Below, piece by piece: positions 1 to 7,272 of a stretch of 64,000 nucleotides of DNA. The first letter of the stretch is position 1. Every line of letters starts with the position of its first letter. The notes beneath the pieces were generated by a model. The model ran no database searches and was not told where the DNA came from. It worked only from the letters and a program-made list of their open reading frames with translations. A program made the position numbers and the translations under genes. The stretch lies in NCBI GenBank assembly GCA_034435435.1, contig DAOTXN010000135.1:96651-160650 (forward strand). Reading direction: 5' to 3'. The stretch comes from DAOTXN01 sp034435435 (GTDB lineage Bacteria > Chloroflexota > Anaerolineae > S140-20).

Positions 1-2
1 AA

Positions 3-122
3 GAATGGGAGATGGAAAAAGTGGTGCGTGAGCAGGGCGTGCCGGTCAACGCAAACCTGCGCCGCGAGCTGCAAACGATGCGCGACGAATTAAACATCTC
101 CGGTTACGCGGAATACTTTTGA
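3..122 (+). CDS. C-terminal end of an unidentified protein (partial)
   Basis: An open frame enters from the left edge and stops with TGA at 120-122, giving about 39 residues that end in ...ISGYAEYF. The segment is charged and looks helical. I do not recognise the family. It lies 161 bases upstream of the AAA-like gene on the same strand and could belong to the same accessory cassette, but a palindromic repeat separates them. A database search with the full gene would be needed to name it. Confidence 0.5.
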   Translation, partial: EWEMEKVVREQGVPVNANLRRELQTMRDELNISGYAEYF

Positions 123-145
123 AAGTTTATTGGAAATAAGGCCTG

Positions 146-222
146 GACAGGATTTACAGGATTCACAAGATAAAAACCGTCTATTTTGAACAGCCCATCC
201 TGTCAATCCTGTTAATCCTGTC
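146..222. repeat. Palindromic intergenic repeat (CAGGATT type)
   Basis: Two 18-base arms at 146-163 and 205-222 are inverted copies with one mismatch (GACAGGATTTACAGGATT against GACAGGATTAACAGGATT). Each arm contains two CAGGATT units. The structure would form a long hairpin between the partial gene and the AAA-like gene. It resembles REP-like dyads found between genes and may also end transcription of the upstream gene, although no U-tract follows. Confidence 0.7.
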
Positions 223-283
223 GAAATCCCGCTATTTCCGATAATATCTGTTGAACACCCTCATCGCAGTGTAAGGAGCGAAC

Positions 284-1324
284 ATGAGCGAGGAAACGTC
301 CAGCGAACACGGTATGGCGGCTTTGACGCCGGAGCAATTGAAACAGGCAGCGGCCTTTTTCGAACAACGCTTGATCGGCCAGCCGGAAGCCATTCAGGCC
401 TTGACCAACGTGTTGTACAAGCAGAACGCACTGCTCAAGCGGGTGCTGGAGCACGCCGGGGATAGCGAGCGCCCGGTGGGCATCCCGGCCGACCCGACCG
501 TGCTGCTGTTGATGGGCGGCTCGTGGGGCAAAAGCCTGATCACCCGGCTCATTCCGATGGCGCTGAATCCGTTGGGCTATGGCTCCCTGACGGTGCTGAC
601 GCCGCTGCCTCAAGACCCTGAAGGCGCGCTGAACCTGGAACCACAGGCGGTCGCAGCCCCCTTTTCCACCATCGTTGTGGAGAACATCGAGACGGTCGAG
701 GCAATCAATGCGAGATTTGTCACCAACTTGGCGCATTTGATCGAGACGGGCGTTGTGGCGCTGATCGACCCACAACAAAAAGCGGTCCAACCTATCCCCC
801 TGGGTTTGACCACGGTCATCATGACCAGCAGCATTGCCGACGAGGAGATTCGAGAGGCGCTGAACCCTGAGTCGCGGTTGGGGTTTTTGCGCCCGGCTCA
901 GGAACGGACGGGCGACGCCGAGGAACTGTATCAACAAGTTCGACGCATTTGTCAACAGGCATTGGACTATCTACCACGCGACCTGCTGCGTCACGTGGAC
1001 GAGACGGTGATTCTGCGCCCGCTGGGCGAGAGCGATTTGCGCCAGATTTTTGAACTCGAGATCGCACATTACCAACAGGTGATGTTCCCCGGTCAGGCGC
1101 TGACGGTGGTTTTTGAGGGTGAAGCACAGGAGCGCCTGTTCGACGAGGCTCAGATGGACCTGGGGCTGTATGGGGCGCACGCGCTGCGGCGGGTGTTGCA
1201 ACGATACATAGACCCGGTGGTATACCGGGCCTACAACGAGGGGATGTTGACCGAGGCCAATCTGAAAGAGCACTATGTCATCGTCGGGTTGGAAAAGGCA
1301 GCGGTTAGCGTGCGGGTGGAGTGA
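284..1324 (+). CDS. Degenerate ClpB-D2-like AAA+ protein (pseudo-ATPase candidate)
   Basis: A 346-residue protein that follows the layout of the second AAA domain of ClpB/ClpA: an LIGQPEAI start (residues 30-37), a P-loop position (78-84), a Walker B position (130-136), a sensor-1-like strand (176-183), an LLRHVDE segment (234-240) where ClpB has FLNRIDE, and a sensor-2-like YGAHALRRVL near 305. The key motifs are damaged. The P-loop reads GGSWGKS, one residue short of GxxxxGK[ST]. Walker B reads VVENIE where DE is expected, and the arginine-finger position is His. It is therefore probably a non-hydrolysing scaffold or partner protein. The start has a good AGGAG site. The stop overlaps an upstream in-frame GTG of the next gene, which suggests an operon with the STAND protein. 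Confidence 0.75.
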   Translation: MSEETSSEHGMAALTPEQLKQAAAFFEQRLIGQPEAIQALTNVLYKQNALLKRVLEHAGDSERPVGIPADPTVLLLMGGSWGKSLITRLIPMALNPLGYGSLTVLTPLPQDPEGALNLEPQAVAAPFSTIVVENIETVEAINARFVTNLAHLIETGVVALIDPQQKAVQPIPLGLTTVIMTSSIADEEIREALNPESRLGFLRPAQERTGDAEELYQQVRRICQQALDYLPRDLLRHVDETVILRPLGESDLRQIFELEIAHYQQVMFPGQALTVVFEGEAQERLFDEAQMDLGLYGAHALRRVLQRYIDPVVYRAYNEGMLTEANLKEHYVIVGLEKAAVSVRVE

Positions 1325-1350
1325 ATATATTCGATCAGGGCGAGAGGAGA

Positions 1351-3360
1351 ATGATGACCCAACCACAAACAGGAGGGGACATCCAGGTAGACGTGGGAGG
1401 AGCCGTTAGCGGCCAACTGGCTGTGGGCAGTCACATCATCCAGGGCGACGTGAGCGGGCAGGTTGCGATGGGTAGCCACATCACCCAGATCGGCTCCTTT
1501 CACGGCATTCTGGTCAACCCGCCCCAGGCGCAGCAGCCGACTGTGCGCCCGCGTCCCGCACCTATTGCCTTGCGTCCACGTCCGATGCGCGGCTTTGTGG
1601 ACCGCGAGTCGGAAGTGAACGTCGTTCACACGGCCTGCTTGAAACAGCCGCCGGTCAATGTGCACGCGCCAGCCGGAATGGGCAAGTCCAGCCTGCTGCG
1701 CCACCTGGCCCACCATCTGCCCGCCGCTCCTTTTCCCGATGGCATCTTGCACCTGACGACCCAGCATACCCTGCTGCCCGACCTGCTTCAGTCGCTCTTT
1801 GACGCCTTTTTCGAGAGCGACACCCCCTTCAAACCCAGCCCGGCGCACATCCGCCTGGCGCTACAATCCAAGCAAGCCCTCGTTTTGCTGGACGACGTCG
1901 GCCTGACGCGCCAGGATATTGACGCGCTGCTAGACGCTGCGCCCGCTTGCACCTTTATTCTGGCTTCGGAAGAGCGCTGCGTGTGGGGCGAAGGGCAGAT
2001 TCTGGCGCTAGGGGGACTGCCGCCCGACGCGGCCCAGGCCCTCATCGAGCGAGAGTTAGGTCGCCCTTTGACGCCCCAGGAGCGCCCGGCCGTCCAATCG
2101 CTCCACGCCGACCTCAAAGGCCATCCGCTGCGCCTGCTCCAAACCGCTGCGTTGGCGCGGGAAGAGGGCCACAGTTTGGAACAAGTCGCCCAGGCGCTGC
2201 ACACTCCCTCGCCGCCGCACGCCCTGGCGAACCGTCAATTGCGCGCCCTGAGCGAGCCGCAAGGATACGCGCTGGCCGCGCTGGCCGCGCTAAAGGGCGC
2301 CCCGCTGTCTGCCGAACACCTGGCGGCCTTGACCGGTTTGGACGACGCCCAGCCCGTGTTGGATGCACTGCTGCGCCGGGAACTGCTCCAGACGCACAGC
2401 CCTTCTTATAGCATCAGCGGCAACCTGGACGACATGCTGTCGCAGGTGTGGGACCTGACCTCCTGGGCCGAAAAAGCGTTGGCTCACCTGACGGCCTGGG
2501 CCGAGACGCACCGCGACAACCCCGCCGACCTGTCTGCCATAACCCCAGCCCTACTGCAGAGTCTGGCCTGGGCTATGCAATCTCGCCGCTGGCCCGAGGC
2601 CTTACGCCTGGCGCGAGCGATAGAAGGCGGGCTGATCTTGAACAAGCAATGGGGAGCGTGGGAGCAGGTGCTCCAGATGGCGCTGGCGGCAGCCCAGAGC
2701 GGCGGCGACCGAGCTGCCCAGGCTTGGGCGCTGCACCAGATCGGGAGCCGCGCTCTGTGTCTGGGAAATGCACAGGCCGCCCAATCTGCCCTGGCCGAAG
2801 CCCTCAAGCTGCGCGAAGCGCTGGGCGACCAGGCCGGCGCTGCCGTGACCCGCCACAACCTGCAAGCCATTCCCAAACTGACTGCGCCGCCGCAGCCGCC
2901 CTCCGCCGGTCAAGTTGCTCCGCCGGCCGGCCTCCCCTGGCTCAAGGCGGTGATGATTCTGGCAGTGGTCGGTTTGGTAGGCATAGCCGGACTGGGCTAT
3001 GTTTTGTTGGTCCCCAAGACCACGCTGTGGGTAGAAAACCACGATTGCGGCGAGTTGGCGCCGGATTGGGGCGACTGGCTCACCGCCATCCCCGGCGTAG
3101 AACTGTTTGACAGCCTCGACTCTGGCGATCGTGAGCGCCTGCGGCTGCCCCGCTCGTTGCTGTGGAACGCGCACGTGACGGTCGAACGCGGTGGGACAAG
3201 AGACGCGATCGTCGTAGAAACCTGGATCGGAGAATTGGATTTTCCGCTCACGACGCGGGTCGAAGAGGTGGCGCTGGATGGGGAGTCTGTTTTGGAGGCC
3301 GGGCGATTGTCAGTGCCCTCGCAATCGGAATTCGAGCTGGTCATTTTTTGCGCGCGGTGA
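1351..3360 (+). CDS. Membrane-anchored STAND (NB-ARC-like) NTPase with N-terminal repeat tag
   Basis: About 669 residues. The N-terminus carries a short repeat of the form VGSHIIQGDVSG / MGSHITQ, likely a small beta-roll or oligomerisation tag. A STAND-type NTPase follows: entry motif RGFVDRE, P-loop APAGMGKSS (about 106-114), Walker B ALVLLDD (about 177-183) and GHPLRL, the counterpart of the GLPLAL motif. Then come a winged-helix-like stretch, a helical TPR-like part and one transmembrane helix (about 531-553) with a C-terminal beta-rich domain outside. STAND proteins are signalling switches in apoptosis-like and defence systems. An upstream GTG (1321) overlaps the previous stop, but GAGAGGAG favours ATG 1351 or 1354. 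The same tag occurs in the next gene. Confidence 0.8.
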   Translation: MMTQPQTGGDIQVDVGGAVSGQLAVGSHIIQGDVSGQVAMGSHITQIGSFHGILVNPPQAQQPTVRPRPAPIALRPRPMRGFVDRESEVNVVHTACLKQPPVNVHAPAGMGKSSLLRHLAHHLPAAPFPDGILHLTTQHTLLPDLLQSLFDAFFESDTPFKPSPAHIRLALQSKQALVLLDDVGLTRQDIDALLDAAPACTFILASEERCVWGEGQILALGGLPPDAAQALIERELGRPLTPQERPAVQSLHADLKGHPLRLLQTAALAREEGHSLEQVAQALHTPSPPHALANRQLRALSEPQGYALAALAALKGAPLSAEHLAALTGLDDAQPVLDALLRRELLQTHSPSYSISGNLDDMLSQVWDLTSWAEKALAHLTAWAETHRDNPADLSAITPALLQSLAWAMQSRRWPEALRLARAIEGGLILNKQWGAWEQVLQMALAAAQSGGDRAAQAWALHQIGSRALCLGNAQAAQSALAEALKLREALGDQAGAAVTRHNLQAIPKLTAPPQPPSAGQVAPPAGLPWLKAVMILAVVGLVGIAGLGYVLLVPKTTLWVENHDCGELAPDWGDWLTAIPGVELFDSLDSGDRERLRLPRSLLWNAHVTVERGGTRDAIVVETWIGELDFPLTTRVEEVALDGESVLEAGRLSVPSQSEFELVIFCAR

Positions 3361-3363
3361 GTG

Positions 3364-3789
3364 ATGAACGAGGAAAAATCGAGCGGGAACATGCACATCA
3401 CCATTTCTGGCGACGTCGGCGGCAATGTCGCCATCGGGCAACACATCGTTCAGGGCGACGTGAGCGGAAACATCGCCAGTGGAGAGCACATCCGGCAGAC
3501 ACAGGCCCCAGCCGAGGCCGCCGGTTCGAGCGACCTGCCGCAAGACGCCGGCGAACGGGCCTATTTAATTCATTTACGCCAGACCCTGGCGACGCGCTTT
3601 GACGAGGGCGAGCTGCGCACGCTGTGCTTCGACCTGGGCATTGACTATGACGACCTACCGGCGACCGGCAAGAGCCACAAAGCCACTGCGCTGGTGGCCT
3701 ATCTGCACCGTCACGGGCGCATCAACGAGCTGGTGCGCGTGGGTAAGCAGTCGCGCCCCGAATTGGCGTGGGACGCCGGGAACGAGTAG
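3364..3789 (+). CDS. Small adaptor: repeat tag plus effector-associated (EAD/Death-like) domain
   Basis: About 141 residues. Residues 10-45 repeat the tag seen in the upstream STAND protein (IGQHIVQGDVSG / SGEHIRQ). After a short linker, the C-terminal ~75 residues form a helical domain (RFDEGELRTLCFDLGIDYDDLP...) of the effector-associated or Death-like type found in bacterial STAND, NACHT and caspase-like conflict systems. Such domains couple switch proteins to effectors by homotypic contacts. The gene starts 3 bases after the STAND stop, so the two are co-transcribed. I infer an adaptor that joins the STAND NTPase through the shared tag and recruits a partner elsewhere in the genome. The exact EAD subfamily is not certain. 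Confidence 0.72.
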   Translation: MNEEKSSGNMHITISGDVGGNVAIGQHIVQGDVSGNIASGEHIRQTQAPAEAAGSSDLPQDAGERAYLIHLRQTLATRFDEGELRTLCFDLGIDYDDLPATGKSHKATALVAYLHRHGRINELVRVGKQSRPELAWDAGNE

Positions 3790-3809
3790 GGCGCGTTTCC
3801 ATACGCGCC
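3790..3809. terminator. Short hairpin between convergent genes
   Basis: GGCGCGT (3790-3796) pairs with ACGCGCC (3803-3809) around a six-base loop. It lies between the EAD gene (plus) and the decarboxylase (minus). There is no clear U-tract on either side, so terminator activity is only likely from position. Confidence 0.45.
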
Positions 3810-3820
3810 GTCCCGACGAC

Positions 3821-4810
3821 TCAAAACAAATGCTCTTTTAACAGCCGCGCCGGACCACCCGGCGTGGCGCGGAGCACCTGTTGCACCCCTTGGACGTTTT
3901 GCAGACGCAATTCGACCTCGGCCGCGGCCTCTTGCAAACACAAACAATGCACATTTGGCCCGGCGTCAATCGTAAAGGCCACGGGCAATCCCGCCGCGCG
4001 CCAGGTTTGTACGGCGCGGATCAGTCGCAGGGTGGCAGGGGCCCAATAGATCAAAGGCGGCGACGAAGTGAGCATGACGGCGTGCATCGCCAGGGCTTCC
4101 AATTCGACGATAGACGCCAATCTGTCAAAATCCCGATCCAGCAGCGCCGCCTTGCACTCCTCAAAGCGAGCCAGAGTGCTGGCGACTCGCGCCGCCTGTA
4201 ATGGACTGGTGTCGGCCAGCGCGTGTCCCGCCGTCGAGCCGACGGCCTTGTGCTCGGCGTCTACGATGGCGATCACGTCAACCAGCGCCCAGTGCTCGGG
4301 CGGCGCGATTGAGACGCCATACGAGTCCTCGTGCCGCCTGGCGGGCAACCATTCGACAAAACCGCCCGGGATCGAGCGACAGGCCGAGCCCGATCCCAGC
4401 CGGGCCAGGGCCGACAATTCGCGCTGACTCAAATCCAGCCCGGCGGCAGCCGTCGCCGCCAGCGTCAGCGCCGCAAAGCCCGAGGCCGAAGAGGCCAGCC
4501 CGGCCCCGGCCGGAAAGTTGTTGCGCGAGACCACCCGCGCCCGTTCCGAACGCCCGGCGATCTGGCGCACCCGGTCGAGGTGCTGCACGACGCGCAACCG
4601 CCTGTCGCCGGTCAACGGCGCGCCGTCGAGTACAATGTCGTCGGTTTCCAGGCGTGGGTCAAACGCGACCGTCGTCGTGCTGGTCAGCCCAGCCATGTTC
4701 ATCGAGAGAGAAGGATTGGCTGGGAGGCGCAGTTCTTGATTGGCGCTACCCCAGTATTTGACCAGGGCGATATTGGCGTTTGCGCAAGCCGTGGCTTTTT
4801 CTCTCGGCAC
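3821..4810 (-). CDS. mvaD: Mevalonate-pathway decarboxylase (phospho- or diphosphomevalonate decarboxylase)
   Basis: A 329-residue GHMP-superfamily enzyme close to diphosphomevalonate decarboxylase. Visible motifs are NIALVKYWG (K18), the phosphate loop PAGAGLASSASGF, GSGSACRS with the conserved Arg, and TIDAGPNVH with the catalytic Asp. Position 22, Lys in the yeast-type KYWGK motif, is Ser. Chloroflexota are known to have a phosphomevalonate decarboxylase that works with isopentenyl phosphate kinase, shown for Roseiflexus. That kinase lies two genes upstream here, so mevalonate 5-phosphate is the likelier substrate than the diphosphate. Sequence alone cannot settle this. The start is GTG, 8 bases after the PspA-like stop, so the genes are probably co-transcribed. 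Confidence 0.85.
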   Translation of the reverse strand: MPREKATACANANIALVKYWGSANQELRLPANPSLSMNMAGLTSTTTVAFDPRLETDDIVLDGAPLTGDRRLRVVQHLDRVRQIAGRSERARVVSRNNFPAGAGLASSASGFAALTLAATAAAGLDLSQRELSALARLGSGSACRSIPGGFVEWLPARRHEDSYGVSIAPPEHWALVDVIAIVDAEHKAVGSTAGHALADTSPLQAARVASTLARFEECKAALLDRDFDRLASIVELEALAMHAVMLTSSPPLIYWAPATLRLIRAVQTWRAAGLPVAFTIDAGPNVHCLCLQEAAAEVELRLQNVQGVQQVLRATPGGPARLLKEHLF

Positions 4811-4818
4811 AATCTGGC

Positions 4819-5577
4819 CTATTGTGGCGCGTCGGGCGCGGGGGCGGTTGGCTGTGTCTCCGGTGCAGGCTGGTCCTGCGCCTCCTTCTCTGACGCCAGA
4901 CCCAGTCGCCGTCGCCGCTCGTCCAGTTGATCGTCTACCTGGATTTGCTCCACCTGTGCCAGCGCCTCCAGGTCCGCCTGTTGGATCAGCTCCTGGCGGG
5001 CCTGGGCCTCGGCAAAGCGCCGGTAAATGTCGTCGGCGATCAGCGCCACCTGGGTGTCGCCGCCCATTCCGCGCAGGGCCTCCAGCGTCAGCTCCACCCG
5101 CTCGACGCTGCGATAGGCCCGCGCCAGGACCAACAGCGATTCCATCCGAGGTCGGCTGTCCTCTAACGTCTCGGCGCGCAGTTTTAGCTCGGCCTGCTGG
5201 CGGGTCAGTATCTCATACTGGCCCTGTTGGCGCTCGATCTGAGCCTGAGTCGCGGCGACCAGCTCGCGCGTGGCTTCCAACTCGGCCTGGGCCACCATCA
5301 TCCGCTCGGAAGTGGGCGCGGCGCCCTCGGTCGCCAGCCGTTCCAGGCGCTGCTCCAGGCGGGCCAATTTTTCCTGGTGCTCGGCCAGGCGACGCTCGTT
5401 GGCGCGCGCGGCGGCGTACATATTGACCGCCGCTTCTTCTACGTGGGCAATGGCGGCGTGCATATCGCGCACATCCGCATCGAACATCACCAGCGAATTG
5501 CTCTCCAGCGCCCGGTCCACCAGGCGGTGCAAATTGCCGCGAATCAAATCGTCCAACCGTTCGAGAATTGAGGTCAT
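4819..5577 (-). CDS. PspA/IM30-like coiled-coil protein
   Basis: A 252-residue protein that is almost wholly alpha-helical. The opening (MTSILERLDDLIRGNLHRLVDRA) matches the amphipathic membrane-binding helix of PspA/Vipp1 proteins. A long coiled coil follows (about 45-150), then a charged Pro/Ala-rich tail. PspA-type proteins protect the inner membrane by oligomerising on it. The chosen start has AGGAG seven bases upstream and restores the family's usual N terminus. A longer frame reaching 5655 runs through the promoter. It sits between isopentenyl phosphate kinase and the decarboxylase and has its own promoter, which probably also serves the decarboxylase. Confidence 0.75.
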   Translation of the reverse strand: MTSILERLDDLIRGNLHRLVDRALESNSLVMFDADVRDMHAAIAHVEEAAVNMYAAARANERRLAEHQEKLARLEQRLERLATEGAAPTSERMMVAQAELEATRELVAATQAQIERQQGQYEILTRQQAELKLRAETLEDSRPRMESLLVLARAYRSVERVELTLEALRGMGGDTQVALIADDIYRRFAEAQARQELIQQADLEALAQVEQIQVDDQLDERRRRLGLASEKEAQDQPAPETQPTAPAPDAPQ

Positions 5578-5610
5578 AAGTTTCTCCTGATAAGGAATTG
5601 TTCTTTCGGC

Positions 5611-5639
5611 ATCATACAGCGGGTCGAATTCCCCTGCAA
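5611..5639 (-). promoter_or_regulatory. Promoter for the PspA-like gene and decarboxylase
   Basis: On the minus strand, TTGCAG (5639-5634), a 17-base spacer and TATGAT (5616-5611) lie 33 bases upstream of the PspA-like start. Confidence 0.55.
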
Positions 5640-5676
5640 CCCACCCAAGCGACACAAACCCGACATTCGTCTTCCG

Positions 5677-6474
5677 TCACTCCGAGATGCGGGTCCCGAC
5701 GGGCAAGTCAGGCTCAAGCAACACTCGCGTCAGCAAGCCCGCTTCCAGGCCGGAAAAGATGTGCACGATCAGGCCCGGTTGGCGTTGAACCAGGGTGAGC
5801 ATTTGCCGAACTTTGCTGAACATCCCACCGGTCACGTCGACGCCGTGCGAGCCGCCCAGGCTATCGATCAGCGCCGCGCTGTTTTGCGGCGTGACAGCGG
5901 CGACGATCTGGCCGTGCGGGCCGATTACCCCGGCCGTCTCGCCCAACAGCAAGATGCGCGCCGGAAGGAACTCGTGGGCCAGGTAGACCATGATCTCTTC
6001 GGTGGAGACGATCGTGCCGCCGCGCACCCGGTCCAGGGCCACGTCGCCCCGCGTCAGAGGGATCAGCCTTTCCTCTAGCGCCCGGCGCAGCGGCCCGCAA
6101 TCCAGCGCGATCAGCTCCCCATCGTGACAGCGAGCCGAGGCGGACGGCTGGATCTCTAACACCGGCACACCTTGATCGATCAAGATGTCGGCCACGAGAC
6201 GCCCCAGTCGCGCTGCGGCGGCAGCCACCTGCGCGTAACCAACCCATGCCTCTCGGCCGTGCACGCCCAGGCGCGTGCCAAAGCGCTTGCCCAGCCAGTG
6301 TCCGAAAGACCCCGAGCCGTGGCCCAGCAGCAGGTTCAGATCGGGCCGGGCGTCTAGCGCCTGGCGCACCTCGGCTGCCAGCCGCGCAATGACTTTGGGA
6401 TGGGGCGTCTCCGGGCGCGTTTTATCGGTGATCAGCGACCCGCCCAATTTGACAAAGATTAACTCACCTTCCAT
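5677..6474 (-). CDS. Isopentenyl phosphate kinase
   Basis: A 265-residue amino-acid-kinase-fold enzyme that phosphorylates isopentenyl phosphate to isopentenyl diphosphate. It begins with FVKLGGSLITDK (K9 and K18 match the catalytic lysines of archaeal IPK) and has GHGSGSFGH (51-59), whose last His corresponds to the residue that separates IPK from other family members. A nucleotide-binding GVDVTGGMFSK lies in the C-terminal half. Together with the decarboxylase two genes downstream it gives the late steps of the alternative mevalonate pathway. No strong ribosome site is visible before the ATG. The gene is divergent from the GNAT gene. Confidence 0.9.
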   Translation of the reverse strand: MEGELIFVKLGGSLITDKTRPETPHPKVIARLAAEVRQALDARPDLNLLLGHGSGSFGHWLGKRFGTRLGVHGREAWVGYAQVAAAAARLGRLVADILIDQGVPVLEIQPSASARCHDGELIALDCGPLRRALEERLIPLTRGDVALDRVRGGTIVSTEEIMVYLAHEFLPARILLLGETAGVIGPHGQIVAAVTPQNSAALIDSLGGSHGVDVTGGMFSKVRQMLTLVQRQPGLIVHIFSGLEAGLLTRVLLEPDLPVGTRISE

Positions 6475-6533
6475 ACGTAATGTCTCAGCGTTATTCCAGA
6501 CTGCCTCGACTGGTCGGTTTTACGATTTTCGGG

Positions 6534-6546
6534 TAAACTAGAGCGC
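6534..6546 (+). promoter_or_regulatory. Candidate -10 element placing the transcript start at the ATG
   Basis: TAAACT at 6534-6539 ends seven bases before the ATG at 6547, and no Shine-Dalgarno sequence fits between. Transcription would start at or next to the start codon. The -35 region is weak. Confidence 0.4.
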
Positions 6547-7101
6547 ATGGACATCCCACAGCAAACACAACTGCCTTCAAGCTTTACCCTGGCCGATGGC
6601 CGGTCGGTCACGATTCGGCTCATGCGCCCCAGCGACGCCGCCTTGTTGGTGGATTTGTTCCACCACCTGTCCGAACGCTCCAAACGCTTGCGTTTTCACG
6701 CCTATACCGGCCAGTTGCCCCAAGAACGTATCTGGCGCGAGGCTGTTGCTCTATCTGACCTGGACCCACAGCGGCAGGCGGCGCTGGTGGCTGTTCTTCA
6801 AGACACAGCGGGCGAACACATCGTCGCCGTGGCCCGTCTGGCTCGCGCCGCCGCCGCCGACGTCAAGGCCGAAGCCGCTGTCGTGGTACGCGACGACCTG
6901 CAACGCATGGGGCTGGGCACACACTTGTTGATGCTATTGGTCCCCCTCGCCCGCTCGATGGGCATCCAGGAACTGTATGCCTGGGTGATGGCCGAAAATC
7001 GCCACATGCTGCAACTGCTGCAAAAAACTTCCTTGCCCACGCGCAGCGAGAACCAGTCAGGCGAGCTGCTTGTCTCGGTCTCGTTGATTCCACCGAGCTA
7101 A
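6547..7101 (+). CDS. GNAT-family acetyltransferase
   Basis: A 184-residue protein with the opening typical of the GNAT domain found at the end of Pat/YfiQ-type protein acetyltransferases: DGRSVTIRLMRPSDAALLVDLF followed by LSERSKRLRFH. The acetyl-CoA loop is VRDDLQRMGLGTHL. It is a stand-alone domain with no ADP-forming acyl-CoA ligase part and no cyclic-nucleotide domain. The substrate is unknown; lysine side chains of proteins are a reasonable guess. It is divergent from the isopentenoid genes and appears to be a leaderless transcript. Confidence 0.78.
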   Translation: MDIPQQTQLPSSFTLADGRSVTIRLMRPSDAALLVDLFHHLSERSKRLRFHAYTGQLPQERIWREAVALSDLDPQRQAALVAVLQDTAGEHIVAVARLARAAAADVKAEAAVVVRDDLQRMGLGTHLLMLLVPLARSMGIQELYAWVMAENRHMLQLLQKTSLPTRSENQSGELLVSVSLIPPS

Positions 7102-7133
7102 CCTAAACCCGATTATAATCGAAACGGCATCAC

Positions 7134-7162
7134 GCGCCAAGCTTCCACCGCGGCGCTTTTTT
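7134..7162 (+). terminator. Weak intrinsic terminator after the GNAT gene
   Basis: GCGCC (7134-7138) can pair with GGCGC (7152-7156), and six T residues follow directly. The stem is short and the loop is 13 bases. Confidence 0.45.
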
Positions 7163-7174
7163 ACGTCTCCTTTA

Positions 7175-7236
7175 CTGCCAAATCACGAGAAACACGTTAT
7201 ACTTGAACAGATTTGACCCGATTTTTCCAAATCGGG
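7175..7236 (+). promoter_or_regulatory. Promoter and leader hairpin of the HTH-histidine kinase
   Basis: CTGCCA (7175-7180), a 17-base spacer and TATACT (7198-7203) form a plausible promoter. Just downstream, CCCGATTT (7217-7224) and AAATCGGG (7229-7236) form a perfect inverted repeat around TTCC. The dyad lies in the early leader and could be an operator, perhaps for the kinase's own DNA-binding domain. Confidence 0.5.
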
Positions 7237-7272
7237 GCAGGATGGGCAGCACGCCCCTAGCAAGGAGACAGG

